Source: Frigoribacterium faeni (GTDB taxonomy: Bacteria > Actinomycetota > Actinomycetes > Actinomycetales > Microbacteriaceae). From it: DNA of 64,000 bases. The notes under the pieces were generated by a model. That model saw only the letters and a list, made by a program, of their open reading frames with translations. It was not told where the DNA came from and ran no database searches. Of this stretch, positions 7,914 to 16,158 are shown one piece after another. The stretch covers positions 124,001 to 188,000 of the forward strand of contig NZ_JAAOYW010000003.1 in NCBI RefSeq assembly GCF_011761235.1. The letters run 5' to 3'. Each line of letters opens with the position of its first letter. Position 1 is the stretch's first letter. The translations under genes were made by a program, and so were the position numbers.

Positions 7914-8411
7914 ATGACGAACCCGAGCCCCTGGGGCCGCCGAGCGCCTGCCGTCCCGACGCTGCCCCGGGGCGACGTCCTCGGCACCTACGCCAGCTAC
8001 CCCGAGGCCCAGGCCGTCGTCGAGCGGCTGTCGCACGCCGAGTTCCCGATCAGGCAGCTCGCGATCATCGGCAACGAGCTCACCACGGTCGAGCGCGTCA
8101 CCGGCCGCCTCACCTACGGGCGCGCGGCCCTCGCCGGCGCGGTCACGGGTCTCTGGATCGGCGTCTTCGTGGGAGCCGTCATGCTGCTCTTCTCGCCCGA
8201 CACCGCCTCCGTCGCCACCCTCGTCGCCGCGGCGCTGATCGGGGCGGGCTTCGGCATGCTCTACGGCCTCGCCAGCTTCGCGATCAGCAGGCGCCGCCGC
8301 GACTTCACCTCGACCCACCAGGTGCTCGCCCGCAGCTACCAGATCGTCGTCGACCCCGAGCTGACCCTCCGGGCACAGCAGATCCTGGCCGCGCCGCCCG
8401 CCTCACGCTGA
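7914..8411 (+). CDS. General stress protein-like membrane protein (YflT type)
   Basis: Protein of 165 residues. Residues about 20-60 carry the YflT-type stress fold (GDVLGTYASYPEAQAVVERL, then the strand FPIRQLAIIG). Two glycine-rich membrane segments follow (AGAVTGLWIGVFVGAVMLL and LVAAALIGAGFGMLYGLA), then a C-terminal strand (SYQIVVDP). Actinobacteria commonly carry this protein under the name general stress protein; its biochemical role is not known. The ATG comes soon after TTCAAT and lacks a clear ribosome-binding site. It is divergent from the CBS/DUF1003/mrp operon. Confidence 0.75.
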   Translation: MTNPSPWGRRAPAVPTLPRGDVLGTYASYPEAQAVVERLSHAEFPIRQLAIIGNELTTVERVTGRLTYGRAALAGAVTGLWIGVFVGAVMLLFSPDTASVATLVAAALIGAGFGMLYGLASFAISRRRRDFTSTHQVLARSYQIVVDPELTLRAQQILAAPPASR

Positions 8412-8463
8412 GCCGGAGCCGGAGCCGGAGCCGCAGCCGGAGCCGGGGCCGCAGCCGGAGCCG
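8410..8463. repeat. Hexanucleotide (GAGCCG) array
   Basis: About nine imperfect copies of a six-base unit (AGCCGG with AGCCGC and GGCCGC variants) start directly after the stop of the stress protein gene. The array lies between that gene and the convergent lipoprotein gene. It looks like a slippage-prone simple repeat. Confidence 0.85.
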
Positions 8464-8510
8464 TCGAGGGGGCCCGGTCGGGCGGCGTGCCATCCACGTC
8501 GCGCCGTCCG

Positions 8511-9668
8511 TCAGCCGCGCAGGGGCGCCGCCAGCTCCTCCGGGAACGGCCTCGCGCCTCCGTCGCTCGTCAGCAGGCGGCCGCAGCCGTCCAGCTCGGC
8601 CGTGAGGCGCGGGTCGCTCGTCACGGTCGCGCCCGGCGCCGTGTCCGGGAACGTCACGAAGGCCGCCGCCGCCGTGCCGCACGCCTCGAGCTCGGGCGTC
8701 GACGGCGTCGCGGCGGCGGTCACGAGCCGGGCGCCCAGCCCGTCGGGCAGCTCCACGACGCGGACGAACGTGCCGCCCGGCGGGCTCGCCGCGGCCGCGC
8801 TGCCCCCGGCGACGCCCTCGCCCTCGGCCTCGGGCGCCGACGATCCGGCCGCAGGCTCCGCCGGCGGGTCGACGGCGTAGACGCACGCGCGGTCGAGCGC
8901 GCCGGGGTCGGGCAGCAGAGGAGGCGCGAGCGGCGGGGCGGGGACGGCCGGCCCCGTCGTCGTCCCGCCTCCCGAGCCGGACAGGCCGTCGTCGGACACG
9001 CCGTCGTCGGGCACGACGAGGTCGGTGACGATGCCCGCCTTCAGCGCCCACGGCAGCGACGCCCGGGTCGCGCAGCCGGCGTCGAGCGCGGCACGGGTCT
9101 CGGCGAGCGAGACCTTGACCAGCCGCTCCGAGGCGACGGACAGGGAGCCGAGCGCCTCCTGCGTGCCCGGCAGGGTCTTGCCGCAGACGTCCCGCGGCCA
9201 GGCGACGCGGAGCGACCGCCCGGCGGCGTCGGCGAGCCAGAGATCGGGCACGAGCTCCATGTCGGCGGTGCACGCGACGATGCCGGAGCTGGTCTCGTCC
9301 GGCACGGCGAGGGCGGCGAGCAGCGGGGCGAGGTCGTCGGTCCAGGTCGTCTCGAGGCGGGCGCTCCACCGGCCCTCGGCGTCGTCGACGGTGTCGGTCG
9401 TCCCGTCGCAGCGCACGGCCGAGACGGGCTCGAAGTCGTCGGGCACCGAGCCGGCCTCCGGCGGCGGGGGAGCGGTCGGCTCGGCGCCCGCCTCGGGCAC
9501 GAGCCACGCGTCGGTGCTCGTCGTGCAGTCGGGCGCCCCGCTCACCACGACGGCCACGGGCCGCGGCGGTGCCGTGCCCGGCGCGGCGCACCCGGCCGCC
9601 ACGAGGCCGACCAGCACGACGGCCACGCCTGTCGTCGTCGTCCGCACGGCCCTCGTCCCCCGGTCCAT
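8511..9668 (-). CDS. Putative lipoprotein, function unknown
   Basis: Protein of about 385 residues. The N-terminus has Arg residues, a hydrophobic stretch (GVAVVLVGLVAAGC) and Cys27 in a lipobox-like context. Position -3 is Ala rather than Leu, so lipidation is likely but not certain. The mature part is rich in A, P, G and D and has several scattered cysteines (DCTTSTD, VRCDG, VACTAD, DVCGK, AGCATRA, RACVYAV), which suggests disulfides outside the cell. A low-complexity linker occupies the middle. No enzyme motif is recognised. The ATG is six bases after TACGCT; longer frames upstream run through the next gene and are not used. Confidence 0.65.
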   Translation of the reverse strand: MDRGTRAVRTTTTGVAVVLVGLVAAGCAAPGTAPPRPVAVVVSGAPDCTTSTDAWLVPEAGAEPTAPPPPEAGSVPDDFEPVSAVRCDGTTDTVDDAEGRWSARLETTWTDDLAPLLAALAVPDETSSGIVACTADMELVPDLWLADAAGRSLRVAWPRDVCGKTLPGTQEALGSLSVASERLVKVSLAETRAALDAGCATRASLPWALKAGIVTDLVVPDDGVSDDGLSGSGGGTTTGPAVPAPPLAPPLLPDPGALDRACVYAVDPPAEPAAGSSAPEAEGEGVAGGSAAAASPPGGTFVRVVELPDGLGARLVTAAATPSTPELEACGTAAAAFVTFPDTAPGATVTSDPRLTAELDGCGRLLTSDGGARPFPEELAAPLRG

Positions 9669-9674
9669 GGGGCG

Positions 9675-9680
9675 AGCGTA
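9675..9680 (-). promoter_or_regulatory. Leaderless-type -10 box of the lipoprotein gene
   Basis: TACGCT on the minus strand, six bases before the ATG at 9668, with no Shine-Dalgarno sequence between. Confidence 0.45.
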
Positions 9681-9792
9681 GGAGGCGCCGGCCGCGCCGT
9701 GCAGGATCGTTGCGGTCCCGTGACCCGCCCGCGCCTCCCTCGGCTCCCGTCTCGACGTCGACGCACCTGCCCGGCGAGCCCCGCGCCGTCGG

Positions 9793-9798
9793 TAAACT
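9793..9798 (+). promoter_or_regulatory. Possible -10 box of the copper-type operon
   Basis: TAAACT lies about 33 bases before the ATG at 9831, in otherwise very GC-rich DNA. This leaves a short leader containing GAGAG in front of the start codon. It would serve the three genes up to copC. Confidence 0.4.
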
Positions 9799-9830
9799 GG
9801 CCGCACCGTCCCCGACCCGAGAGAGCGCCC

Positions 9831-10448
9831 ATGGCCCCGAGATGGACGCGGTTCGTCCGCGGCTGGCTGACCGCCGGCTTCTCCGTCGTCGTCGCCGCGT
9901 TCTCGCACGTCGCCGGCGGCGGCGCCGCGCCCGGGCTGCTCGGCGTCGTGCTGGCGCTCGCCTTCTCGGCGCCCCTGTGCATCGCCCTCACGGGCCGCCG
10001 GGTCTCGACGGTCCGCCTCGCCGTGTCGGTGGCGGCCAGCCAGCTCGCGTTCCACCTGCTGTTCTCGCTCGGCGGGGGCGCCGCCTCGGGCGCCGCCGCG
10101 GCCGGCGGGCACCACTCGCCGCTCGTCGTCACGGCCGGGTCGGGCGCCGCGCTCGCCGCGGCCGACGAGCACGTCATGGTGATGGCCGGCGGGGCCATGT
10201 GGGCCGCCCACGCCCTCGCCGCCCTCGTCACGGTCGTCGGCATCCGCCAGGGCGCCCGCTGCCTCGAGCGGCTCGTCGTCGTCGCGGGGCGGGGGCTGGC
10301 CCGGATGGGACGGGCGCTCTCGGGTGCCGTCGCCGTCACGCCGGCCGGCCCGCGCCTCCTGCCCGTCCTCGACGTCCCCGGGCGCCGGGCGCCGCCGTTG
10401 CGCGCGATCTCCGCGCGTCCGCTGCGCGGCCCGCCCCTGTCCGTCTGA
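9831..10448 (+). CDS. Membrane protein of the YcnI/CopC locus, function unknown
   Basis: Protein of 205 residues with about four hydrophobic segments (AGFSVVVAAFSHVAGGG; LGVVLALAFSAPLCIAL; LAVSVAASQLAFHLLFSL; AMWAAHALAALVTVVGI) and a basic, proline-rich cytoplasmic tail. Histidines and acidic residues cluster near the membrane (AGGHHSPL, ADEHVMVMAGG), and a Met/His-rich loop could hold a metal. It precedes YcnI- and CopC-like genes on the same strand, so a role in copper handling is plausible by context only. The ATG follows GAGAGCGCCC. The family is not recognised with confidence. Confidence 0.65.
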   Translation: MAPRWTRFVRGWLTAGFSVVVAAFSHVAGGGAAPGLLGVVLALAFSAPLCIALTGRRVSTVRLAVSVAASQLAFHLLFSLGGGAASGAAAAGGHHSPLVVTAGSGAALAAADEHVMVMAGGAMWAAHALAALVTVVGIRQGARCLERLVVVAGRGLARMGRALSGAVAVTPAGPRLLPVLDVPGRRAPPLRAISARPLRGPPLSV

Positions 10449-10567
10449 TCCCCGCGTCGTCGTCGGCACCCCGACGGCGACCCCCGGCCTGCCGTCGCCA
10501 CGACGGCGGCGCCGCCACGACCAGACGACACCGGCCGCCACCAGGGCGGCCAGACAGGACCAGCACC

Positions 10568-11365
10568 ATGACCACCAGCACCTCGCGCCCGGCGTTCGCC
10601 GCCCGTGCCGCAGCGGCCCTCGGCGCCGCCGCCCTCCTCTCGCTCGCCGCGCCCCTCGCGGCCTCCGCGCACGTCCGGGTCAACCCTGCGCAGGTCGACG
10701 CCGGGTCGTACGCGACCCTCACCTTCAAGGTTCCGACGGAGTCGGCGACCGCCGGCACCGTCGGCCTCACCGTCGACCTGCCGACCGACACGCCCTTCAC
10801 GTCGGTCACCTACCAGCCCCTGCCGGGCTGGACCACGGTCGTGACGACGAGCACGCTGCCCGAGCCCGTCGAGATCGACGGCGCGACCGTCACGGAGGCG
10901 CCCACCGAGGTCACCTGGACGGCCGACCCCGGCACCCAGATCGCACCCGGCGAGTTCCAGCAGTTCGTCATCTCCGCCGGCGCGGTGCCCGAGACCGGGT
11001 CGATCACCCTGCCCACCCACCAGGCCTACAGCGACGGCACGGTCGTGGACTGGGCCGAGGAGACGCCCGCCTCGGGCGAGGAGCCGGAGTTCCCGGCCCC
11101 CGTGCTCTACGTCGAGGACGCCCCGCCGGCCGACGGCCACGGCGGGCACGCGGCCGAGGCCGACGACACGGCCGCGGTCGCCGCGGGCGACACCTCGTCC
11201 GACGGCTCCGGCTCCGCCTCGAGCTCGGTCGCCCTGGGCCTCGGCATCGGCGGCCTCGCGCTGGGCGCCGTCGCGCTCGTCGTGAGCGTCGTCGCGCTGA
11301 CCCGGCGGCCCCGCGCCGCGGCGGCGACCCGACCCGGCACGGGCTCGACGGGGGAGCGTCGGTGA
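10568..11365 (+). CDS. YcnI-family copper-associated surface protein (DUF1775)
   Basis: Protein of 265 residues. It has a signal peptide (about 1-35, AALLSLAAPLAASA) with cleavage before HVRVNP. The new N-terminal His starts the DUF1775/YcnI domain (residues about 35-180), whose amino-terminal His and a later Trp bind Cu(II) in characterised members. A His/Asp-rich linker (DGHGGHAAEADD) and a C-terminal membrane helix (VALGLGIGGLALGAVALVVS) with a basic stop follow, so the domain is anchored outside the membrane. It overlaps the next gene by GTGA. The role is copper binding or delivery at the cell surface (family knowledge plus context). Confidence 0.85.
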   Translation: MTTSTSRPAFAARAAAALGAAALLSLAAPLAASAHVRVNPAQVDAGSYATLTFKVPTESATAGTVGLTVDLPTDTPFTSVTYQPLPGWTTVVTTSTLPEPVEIDGATVTEAPTEVTWTADPGTQIAPGEFQQFVISAGAVPETGSITLPTHQAYSDGTVVDWAEETPASGEEPEFPAPVLYVEDAPPADGHGGHAAEADDTAAVAAGDTSSDGSGSASSSVALGLGIGGLALGAVALVVSVVALTRRPRAAAATRPGTGSTGERR

Positions 11366-12207
11366 CCGGCGCCTCCTCGTCCCCGCGCCGGGCCGGCCGG
11401 GGGCGACCCCGACTGGTCGGCACCGCCCTCGCCGCGGGGGCGCTCGGCCTCGGCGGCGCGGGGCTGCTCGCCCTGGCCCCCGTCTCGCCCGCGTCGGCGC
11501 ACGACTACGTCGTCAGCAGCACGCCCGCCGAGGGCAGCACGCAGAGCACCGAGCTCGCCGAGGCGTCGATCACGTTCAACGACGTGATCCTCGACCTGTC
11601 GGGCACGGGGTCGTCGAACGTGCTCGAGGTGACCGACGCCGCCGGACTGCACTTCGAGGACGGCTGCTCGACCACGAGCGGAGCGACCCTCTCGACCGGC
11701 GTCGCGCTCGGCGCGGCCGGCGACTACACGATGACCTACCAGGCCGTCTCGGCGGACGGGCACACCGTGTCCGCGTCGCTGCCCTTCACGTGGGCGCCGC
11801 CGGAGGGCGCCGCCGTCGCGGAGGGCGCCGACGCGCGGCCCGTCTGCGACGCGGCCGACACGGGGACGGGCGCCGAGGCGAGCGGCTCCACGAGCGCCAC
11901 GCCCGAGCCCGACGCCGGCTCGGCGACCGGCGCCGACGAGTCGGCCTCGGCCGAGCCGTCGGCGGCCCCCACCGCCGACGACCTCACCGGGCAGGGCGAC
12001 GCCGACGAGGCGAACCTGGGCCTCGTCGTCGGCATCGGCGCGGGCATCGTCGTGCTGGCGCTCGTGGCCGTCGTCGTGGTGCTCGTGACGAGCCGTCGAC
12101 GCGGCGACGACCTGGCCGGCCCCGCCGGGTCGGGCGACGACGACACCGTCGCCGGGTCGAGGGACGAGGCGTCCGGCCACGCGGGCCCGCGCGACGGTCG
12201 CGACTGA
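11362..12207 (+). CDS. copC: CopC-domain copper-binding protein, membrane anchored
   Basis: Protein of 281 residues. Signal peptide about 1-48 with cleavage at PASAHDYVV, again leaving an N-terminal His as in CopC. The CopC beta-sandwich spans about residues 48-160. It has the typical HDYVVSSTPAEGS opening and SADGHTVSASLPFTW, whose Asp/His pair forms part of the Cu(II) site. A Ser/Ala/Glu-rich linker and a membrane helix (LGLVVGIGAGIVVLALVAVV) with a basic tail follow. No copD lies next to it. The start GTG overlaps the ycnI stop, so the pair is translationally coupled. A strong terminator follows. Confidence 0.85.
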   Translation: MTGASSSPRRAGRGRPRLVGTALAAGALGLGGAGLLALAPVSPASAHDYVVSSTPAEGSTQSTELAEASITFNDVILDLSGTGSSNVLEVTDAAGLHFEDGCSTTSGATLSTGVALGAAGDYTMTYQAVSADGHTVSASLPFTWAPPEGAAVAEGADARPVCDAADTGTGAEASGSTSATPEPDAGSATGADESASAEPSAAPTADDLTGQGDADEANLGLVVGIGAGIVVLALVAVVVVLVTSRRRGDDLAGPAGSGDDDTVAGSRDEASGHAGPRDGRD

Positions 12208-12241
12208 CGCCTCCTGCCGTCCGGCGCCCGTCGCGGGTGCA

Positions 12242-12279
12242 CGAGAGCCCCGGTCCCCTCGCGGGGGCCGGGGCTCTCG
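12242..12279. terminator. Hairpin terminator after copC
   Basis: Stem of about 17 bp: CGAGAGCCCCGG at 12242-12253 pairs with 12268-12279 and is extended inward by CCCC/GGGG, with a TCGC loop. It lies between copC and the convergent aminopeptidase P gene. Confidence 0.8.
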
Positions 12280-12297
12280 GCGTCGTGCGGTCGTCGA

Positions 12298-13815
12298 CTA
12301 GGGGCGGGCGATCCAGGCCTCGACCTCGGCGACCGTGCGCGGGATGCCCACCGAGAGGTTCTCGGCGCCGTCGGCCGTGACGACGATGTCGTCCTCGATG
12401 CGCACGCCGATCCCGCGGAACTCCTCGGGCACCGTGAGGTCGTCGGGCTGGAAGTACAGCCCCGGCTCGATGGTGAACACCATGCCCGGCTCGAGCACGC
12501 CGTCGAGGTAGAGGTCGCGTCGGGCCGCGGCGCAGTCGTGCACGTCCATGCCGAGGTGGTGGCTGGTGCCGTGCACCATGTAGCGGCGGTGGTACTGGTG
12601 GTCGGGCTCGAGGCTCTCGGCGGCGCTGACGGGCAGGAAGCCCCACTCGGCGGTGCGCTCGGCGATGACCTGCATCGCGGCCGCGTGGATCTCGCGGAAC
12701 GCGATGCCGGGGCGCACGATCGCGAAGGCCGCGTCGGCCGCCTCGAGCACGGCCTCGTAGACGAGCCGCTGCACGTCGGTGAAGCGGCCCGACACGGGCA
12801 GCGTGCGCGTGATGTCGGCCGTGTAGAGGCTGTCGAGCTCGATGCCGGCGTCGATCAGGATCAGGTCGCCGTCGGCCACGGGGCCGTCGTTGCGCGTCCA
12901 GTGCAGCACGCAGGCGTGGTCGCCCGCGGCCGCGATCGTGTCGTAGCCGACGGTGTTGCCGTCGGCGCGGGCCCGGCGGTTGAAGGTGCCCTCGACGAGG
13001 CGCTCGCCCCGGGGGTGGGCGACGATGTCGTCGAAGTCGGCGATCACGTCCGAGAAGCCGCGGCCGGTGACGGTCACGGCACGGCGCATCTGCGCGACCT
13101 CCCACGCGTCCTTGACCAGGCGCAGCTCGCTGGCGTCGCGCGCCAGCACGTCCACGGCGACGGACGAGGAGGCGGTGGCCGGGTCGTCCTGCCCGGTCTC
13201 GACCGCCTCCTGCAGGCCCTCCGCGTCGGCGGCGGCCGCGACGACGGCCTCGACCCGCGCGGCCAGCTCGGGGTCGGCCTCGTGGAGCACCAGCGTCGAC
13301 GCGTCGGACGAGGTCACGACCCCGTCGAGCTCGGCGAGCCCGCGCGTGGCCAGGCCGAGGTCGGCGCCCACCTGGGCGAGGGACGGACGCGGGCCCGTCC
13401 AGAACTCGCCGATCTCGGGGTCGGCGTAGAACTCGTCGGAGTCGCGCCCGGCGCTGGCCCGGAAGTACAGCGTGGCCTCGTGGCCGTCGCCCACCGGCTC
13501 GAGCACGAGGACCGATCCGGGGACCGTGTCCGAGCCCCAGCCGGTGAGGTGCGCGAAGGCGGAGTGCGCCCGGAACGGGTAGTCGCAGTCGTTGGAGCGG
13601 ACCTTGGCGCGCCCCGCCGGCACGACGAGGCGGCGGCCGCGGTGCAGGGCGGAGAGGCGCTCGCGGCGGGCGGCCGCGAAGGAGGCCTCCTCGCGCGCCG
13701 CCGGCATCACCTCGTCGCGGTCGGCCCACTGGGACGAGATGTAGTCCTTGAACGAGTCCGAGCGGGGGGTCGTCGATCGGTTCGTGGTGGCACGGGGTGC
13801 CTTCTGTTCAGCCAT
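12298..13815 (-). CDS. pepP: Aminopeptidase P family protein (Xaa-Pro aminopeptidase)
   Basis: Protein of 505 residues, a usual length for bacterial PepP. The N-terminal creatinase-like domain covers about residues 60-235 and the M24 pita-bread domain about 240-500. Metal ligands are visible in order: LIDAGIELDSLYTADITRT (two Asp), then GTSHHLGMDVHD (His), TIEPGLYF (Glu) and GVRIEDDIVV (Glu). It removes an N-terminal residue next to proline with two Mn2+ ions in the cytoplasm. The ATG at 13815 leaves a charged, disordered 25-residue N-terminus. The divergent side carries a 23-bp tandem repeat. Confidence 0.9.
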   Translation of the reverse strand: MAEQKAPRATTNRSTTPRSDSFKDYISSQWADRDEVMPAAREEASFAAARRERLSALHRGRRLVVPAGRAKVRSNDCDYPFRAHSAFAHLTGWGSDTVPGSVLVLEPVGDGHEATLYFRASAGRDSDEFYADPEIGEFWTGPRPSLAQVGADLGLATRGLAELDGVVTSSDASTLVLHEADPELAARVEAVVAAAADAEGLQEAVETGQDDPATASSSVAVDVLARDASELRLVKDAWEVAQMRRAVTVTGRGFSDVIADFDDIVAHPRGERLVEGTFNRRARADGNTVGYDTIAAAGDHACVLHWTRNDGPVADGDLILIDAGIELDSLYTADITRTLPVSGRFTDVQRLVYEAVLEAADAAFAIVRPGIAFREIHAAAMQVIAERTAEWGFLPVSAAESLEPDHQYHRRYMVHGTSHHLGMDVHDCAAARRDLYLDGVLEPGMVFTIEPGLYFQPDDLTVPEEFRGIGVRIEDDIVVTADGAENLSVGIPRTVAEVEAWIARP

Positions 13816-13837
13816 GGGGCCATTGTCCCGCGAAGTC

Positions 13838-13975
13838 GCGGGGCGTCCAAGCGCAGAGGTGCGGGGCGTCCGACCGCGGAGGCGCGGGGCGTCCGACCGC
13901 GGGGGCGCGGGGCGTCCGACCGCGGGGGCGCGGGGCGTCCGACCGCGGGGGCGCGGGGCGTCCGACCGCGGAGGC
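13838..13975. repeat. 23-bp tandem repeat (six units)
   Basis: Six head-to-tail units of 23 bases, consensus GCGGGGCGTCCGACCGCGGG plus GGC, at 13838-13860 (most diverged), 13861-13883, 13884-13906, 13907-13929, 13930-13952 and 13953-13975. Units 2-6 differ only at one position (GGAGGC or GGGGGC). There are no spacers. It fills the gap between the pepP start and the end of the next minus-strand gene. The unit is not a multiple of three, and stop-free frames through it are a by-product of the GC content. Confidence 0.95.
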
Positions 13976-13981
13976 GCGGCG

Positions 13982-15010
13982 TCAGGCGCCGGTCAGCGTC
14001 AGCTGGGCGACGACCGGGCGGTGGTCGCTGCCGCTCTCGTCGCGGTCGGTGACGACCTTGTAGCCGGTGGGCATCCACGACCGGGTGGCGAGCACGTGGT
14101 CGATGGGGGTGCCGAGCAGCGGGGGCAGGTCGGTCGGCCAGGTGCCGAGGCCGGCGTTGGCGGTCGTCACGCCGGCGTCGCGGCACTGGCCGAGCGCGCC
14201 CCCGGAGCTGCCGAGCCCGGCCATGTGGTCGAGGGTCGCGTTGAAGTCGCCCGCCATGATGACGTCGCCGTCGGGGCAGGCGCCGGCGAGGAACGTCAGG
14301 CCCGCCTCCCAGTCGCCCATCGTGCCGGCGGACGGCGAGACGGGGTGGGCGGCGACGATGGTCGGGCCCTCGCCGGAGACCGGGGTGGCGACGACCGAGG
14401 GCATGCTGGGCGTCGTCTCGACGGCCGAGCCGTCGTCCGCGACCGCGACGGCGTACTCGCCGAGGGCGGCCGAGATGAGCAGCGAGGTGGGCTCGGCGCC
14501 GGCCACCTCGGGGTAGTCGACCGTCTTGACGGTCATGGTCAGGCCCGCGGCCGCCATGGCCTCGGCCACGGCCGTCGCGACCTCGGCGCTCGTCTCGGGC
14601 AGGCTGACGACCTCGGCGCCCTCGTCGACGGCCAGGTCGGCGATGGCGTCGACGCCGGGGGCGCCTCCCTGGGTGTTCCAGACGACGACGGTGACGTCGG
14701 TCGGCAGGGCCTCGACGAAGTCGTCGCGGCCGACGCCCCGGGCCGCGGCGACGCCGGCCGAGACGGCCCCGAAGACGAGCAGCAGGACGCCGAGGGAGGC
14801 GGCGAGCGAGCGGACGGGACGCGCCACGAGGCCGACGACGAAGAGCACGACGGCCAGCACCACCGCGACGGCCGCGGCGGCGCCGCGGAAGGAGACGAGC
14901 TGGGCCAGGGGCCACGTGCGCTGCAGGTCGAGCTGCTGCGGCCAGAGCGCGACGAACAGGGCGGCGGCGACCGCGAGGACGAGGACGAGGGCGACGAGGC
15001 GACGGATCAT
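13982..15010 (-). CDS. Endonuclease/exonuclease/phosphatase family membrane protein
   Basis: Protein of about 342 residues. Three N-terminal membrane segments (LVALVLVLAVAAALFVALW; AVAVVLAVVLFVVGLV; ASLGVLLLVFGAVSAGVA) precede an extracellular-side EEP domain (about 110-340). EEP motifs: VVVWNTQGG, VVSLPETS (metal-binding Glu), MAGDFNATLDH (Asp/Asn), PIDHVLATR and SDHRPVVAQL (catalytic Asp-His). The substrate could be a phosphodiester in nucleic acid, a nucleotide or a phospholipid; topology suggests work outside the membrane. The ATG at 15010 is preferred: another ATG at 15025 lies inside the TATGCT hexamer that looks like the promoter. Confidence 0.82.
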   Translation of the reverse strand: MIRRLVALVLVLAVAAALFVALWPQQLDLQRTWPLAQLVSFRGAAAAVAVVLAVVLFVVGLVARPVRSLAASLGVLLLVFGAVSAGVAAARGVGRDDFVEALPTDVTVVVWNTQGGAPGVDAIADLAVDEGAEVVSLPETSAEVATAVAEAMAAAGLTMTVKTVDYPEVAGAEPTSLLISAALGEYAVAVADDGSAVETTPSMPSVVATPVSGEGPTIVAAHPVSPSAGTMGDWEAGLTFLAGACPDGDVIMAGDFNATLDHMAGLGSSGGALGQCRDAGVTTANAGLGTWPTDLPPLLGTPIDHVLATRSWMPTGYKVVTDRDESGSDHRPVVAQLTLTGA

Positions 15011-15166
15011 GGCGGGACCGAGCATAGGCGACCGTCGGTCCCGAGCACGGAGGACGCCCGGTCGCGTCGCGGGCGGTCGTCGCCGACGCCGCACGGACCG
15101 CCCGCCCGCCGCCCGGACCGCCCGCCCGCGTCGCGGACCGCCCGGACCGCCCGGAGGGCCGCGGCC

Positions 15167-15172
15167 TACGAT
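15167..15172 (+). promoter_or_regulatory. Leaderless-type -10 box of the PHP gene
   Basis: TACGAT, six bases (GGGGGC), then the ATG at 15179. The G-run could be mistaken for a ribosome-binding site but touches the start codon. Confidence 0.5.
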
Positions 15173-15178
15173 GGGGGC

Positions 15179-16033
15179 ATGCGCCACCGCCCGATCGACC
15201 TGCACACCCACAGCAGCGTCTCGGACGGCACGGAGCCCCCGGCAGAGCTCGTCGCCGCCGCGGTCGAGGCCGGCCTGTCGGTCGTCGCCCTCACCGACCA
15301 CGACTCGACGGCCGGCTGGGCCGAGGCGACGAGGGCGGTCGCGGGCACGGGCACGACGCTCGTCCCGGGCATGGAGATGAGCACGCGCCTCGGGATGAAC
15401 AGCGTGCACATGCTGGCCTACCTCTTCGACCCCACGGACGCGGAGCTCGTCGCCGAGACAGCCCGGCTGCGCGACAGCCGCCTGCACCGGGCCGAGCGCA
15501 TCGTCGAGCGCATCGCGGCCGACTACGACGTGACGTGGGACGACGTCCTCGCCCAGTCGACGGCGGGCGCGACCCTGGGGCGGCCGCACATCGCCGACGC
15601 CCTCGTGGCCAAGGGCCTCGCGCCCGACCGCAGCGCCGCCTTCGCGGGCATCCTGCACTGGCGCTCGGGCTACTACGAGCCGCACGAGGCTCCCAGCCCG
15701 GTCGACGCCATCCGCCTGATCCGCGCGGCGGGCGGCGTGCCCGTCATCGCCCACCCGGCCACGCGCGGGCGCGACACGAACATCTCGGCCCGCTCGTTCG
15801 AGCAGCTCGTCGAGGCGGGCCTGCTCGGCGTCGAGGTCGACCACCGCGAGAACACGGAGGCGGGCTCGGCCCGGCTGCGCGAGCTCGCGGCCCGGCACGA
15901 CCTCATCACGACCGGGTCGAGCGACTACCACGGCACCGGCAAGCCCAACCGGCTCGGCGAGAACAGCACCGAGCCCGAGCAGCTGGCGCGCATCGTCGAG
16001 GCGGCCACCGGCTGGTCGCCCGTCGCGGGCTGA
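15179..16033 (+). CDS. PHP-domain metal-dependent phosphoesterase
   Basis: Protein of 284 residues, the length of the YciV/TrpH-like group. PHP motifs in order: DLHTHSSVSDG (residues about 6-16), ALTDHDST (about 38-45), PGMEMS (Glu), a central helical insert, PVIAHPAT, and a C-terminal TTGSSDYHG. Together these supply the His and Asp ligands of a trinuclear metal site. Characterised relatives hydrolyse 3',5'-bisphosphonucleotides or short oligonucleotides from the 5' end. It acts in the cytosol. It is divergent from the EEP-domain gene, so two phosphoesterases share one promoter region. A strong terminator follows. Confidence 0.87.
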   Translation: MRHRPIDLHTHSSVSDGTEPPAELVAAAVEAGLSVVALTDHDSTAGWAEATRAVAGTGTTLVPGMEMSTRLGMNSVHMLAYLFDPTDAELVAETARLRDSRLHRAERIVERIAADYDVTWDDVLAQSTAGATLGRPHIADALVAKGLAPDRSAAFAGILHWRSGYYEPHEAPSPVDAIRLIRAAGGVPVIAHPATRGRDTNISARSFEQLVEAGLLGVEVDHRENTEAGSARLRELAARHDLITTGSSDYHGTGKPNRLGENSTEPEQLARIVEAATGWSPVAG

Positions 16034-16105
16034 GCCCCGCCCTGGGCTGAGCCCGGCCGCGGGCTCGTCCCGGCGACCGGCAGAGCCTCGCCGTCCGGCA
16101 CGTGA

Positions 16106-16140
16106 CGAGGCCCCGCACCGGTGGACGGTGCGGGGCCTCG
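16106..16140. terminator. Hairpin terminator between PHP gene and RNA helicase gene
   Basis: Perfect 14-bp stem (CGAGGCCCCGCACC at 16106-16119 with its complement at 16127-16140) and a seven-base loop, between two convergent genes. Confidence 0.8.
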
Positions 16141-16158
16141 GGCGTCTCGGGCGGGCCG

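Noticed and set aside
13838-13975. CRISPR array
   Set aside because: The 23-bp units are directly adjacent with no spacers, and no cas gene lies in the window.
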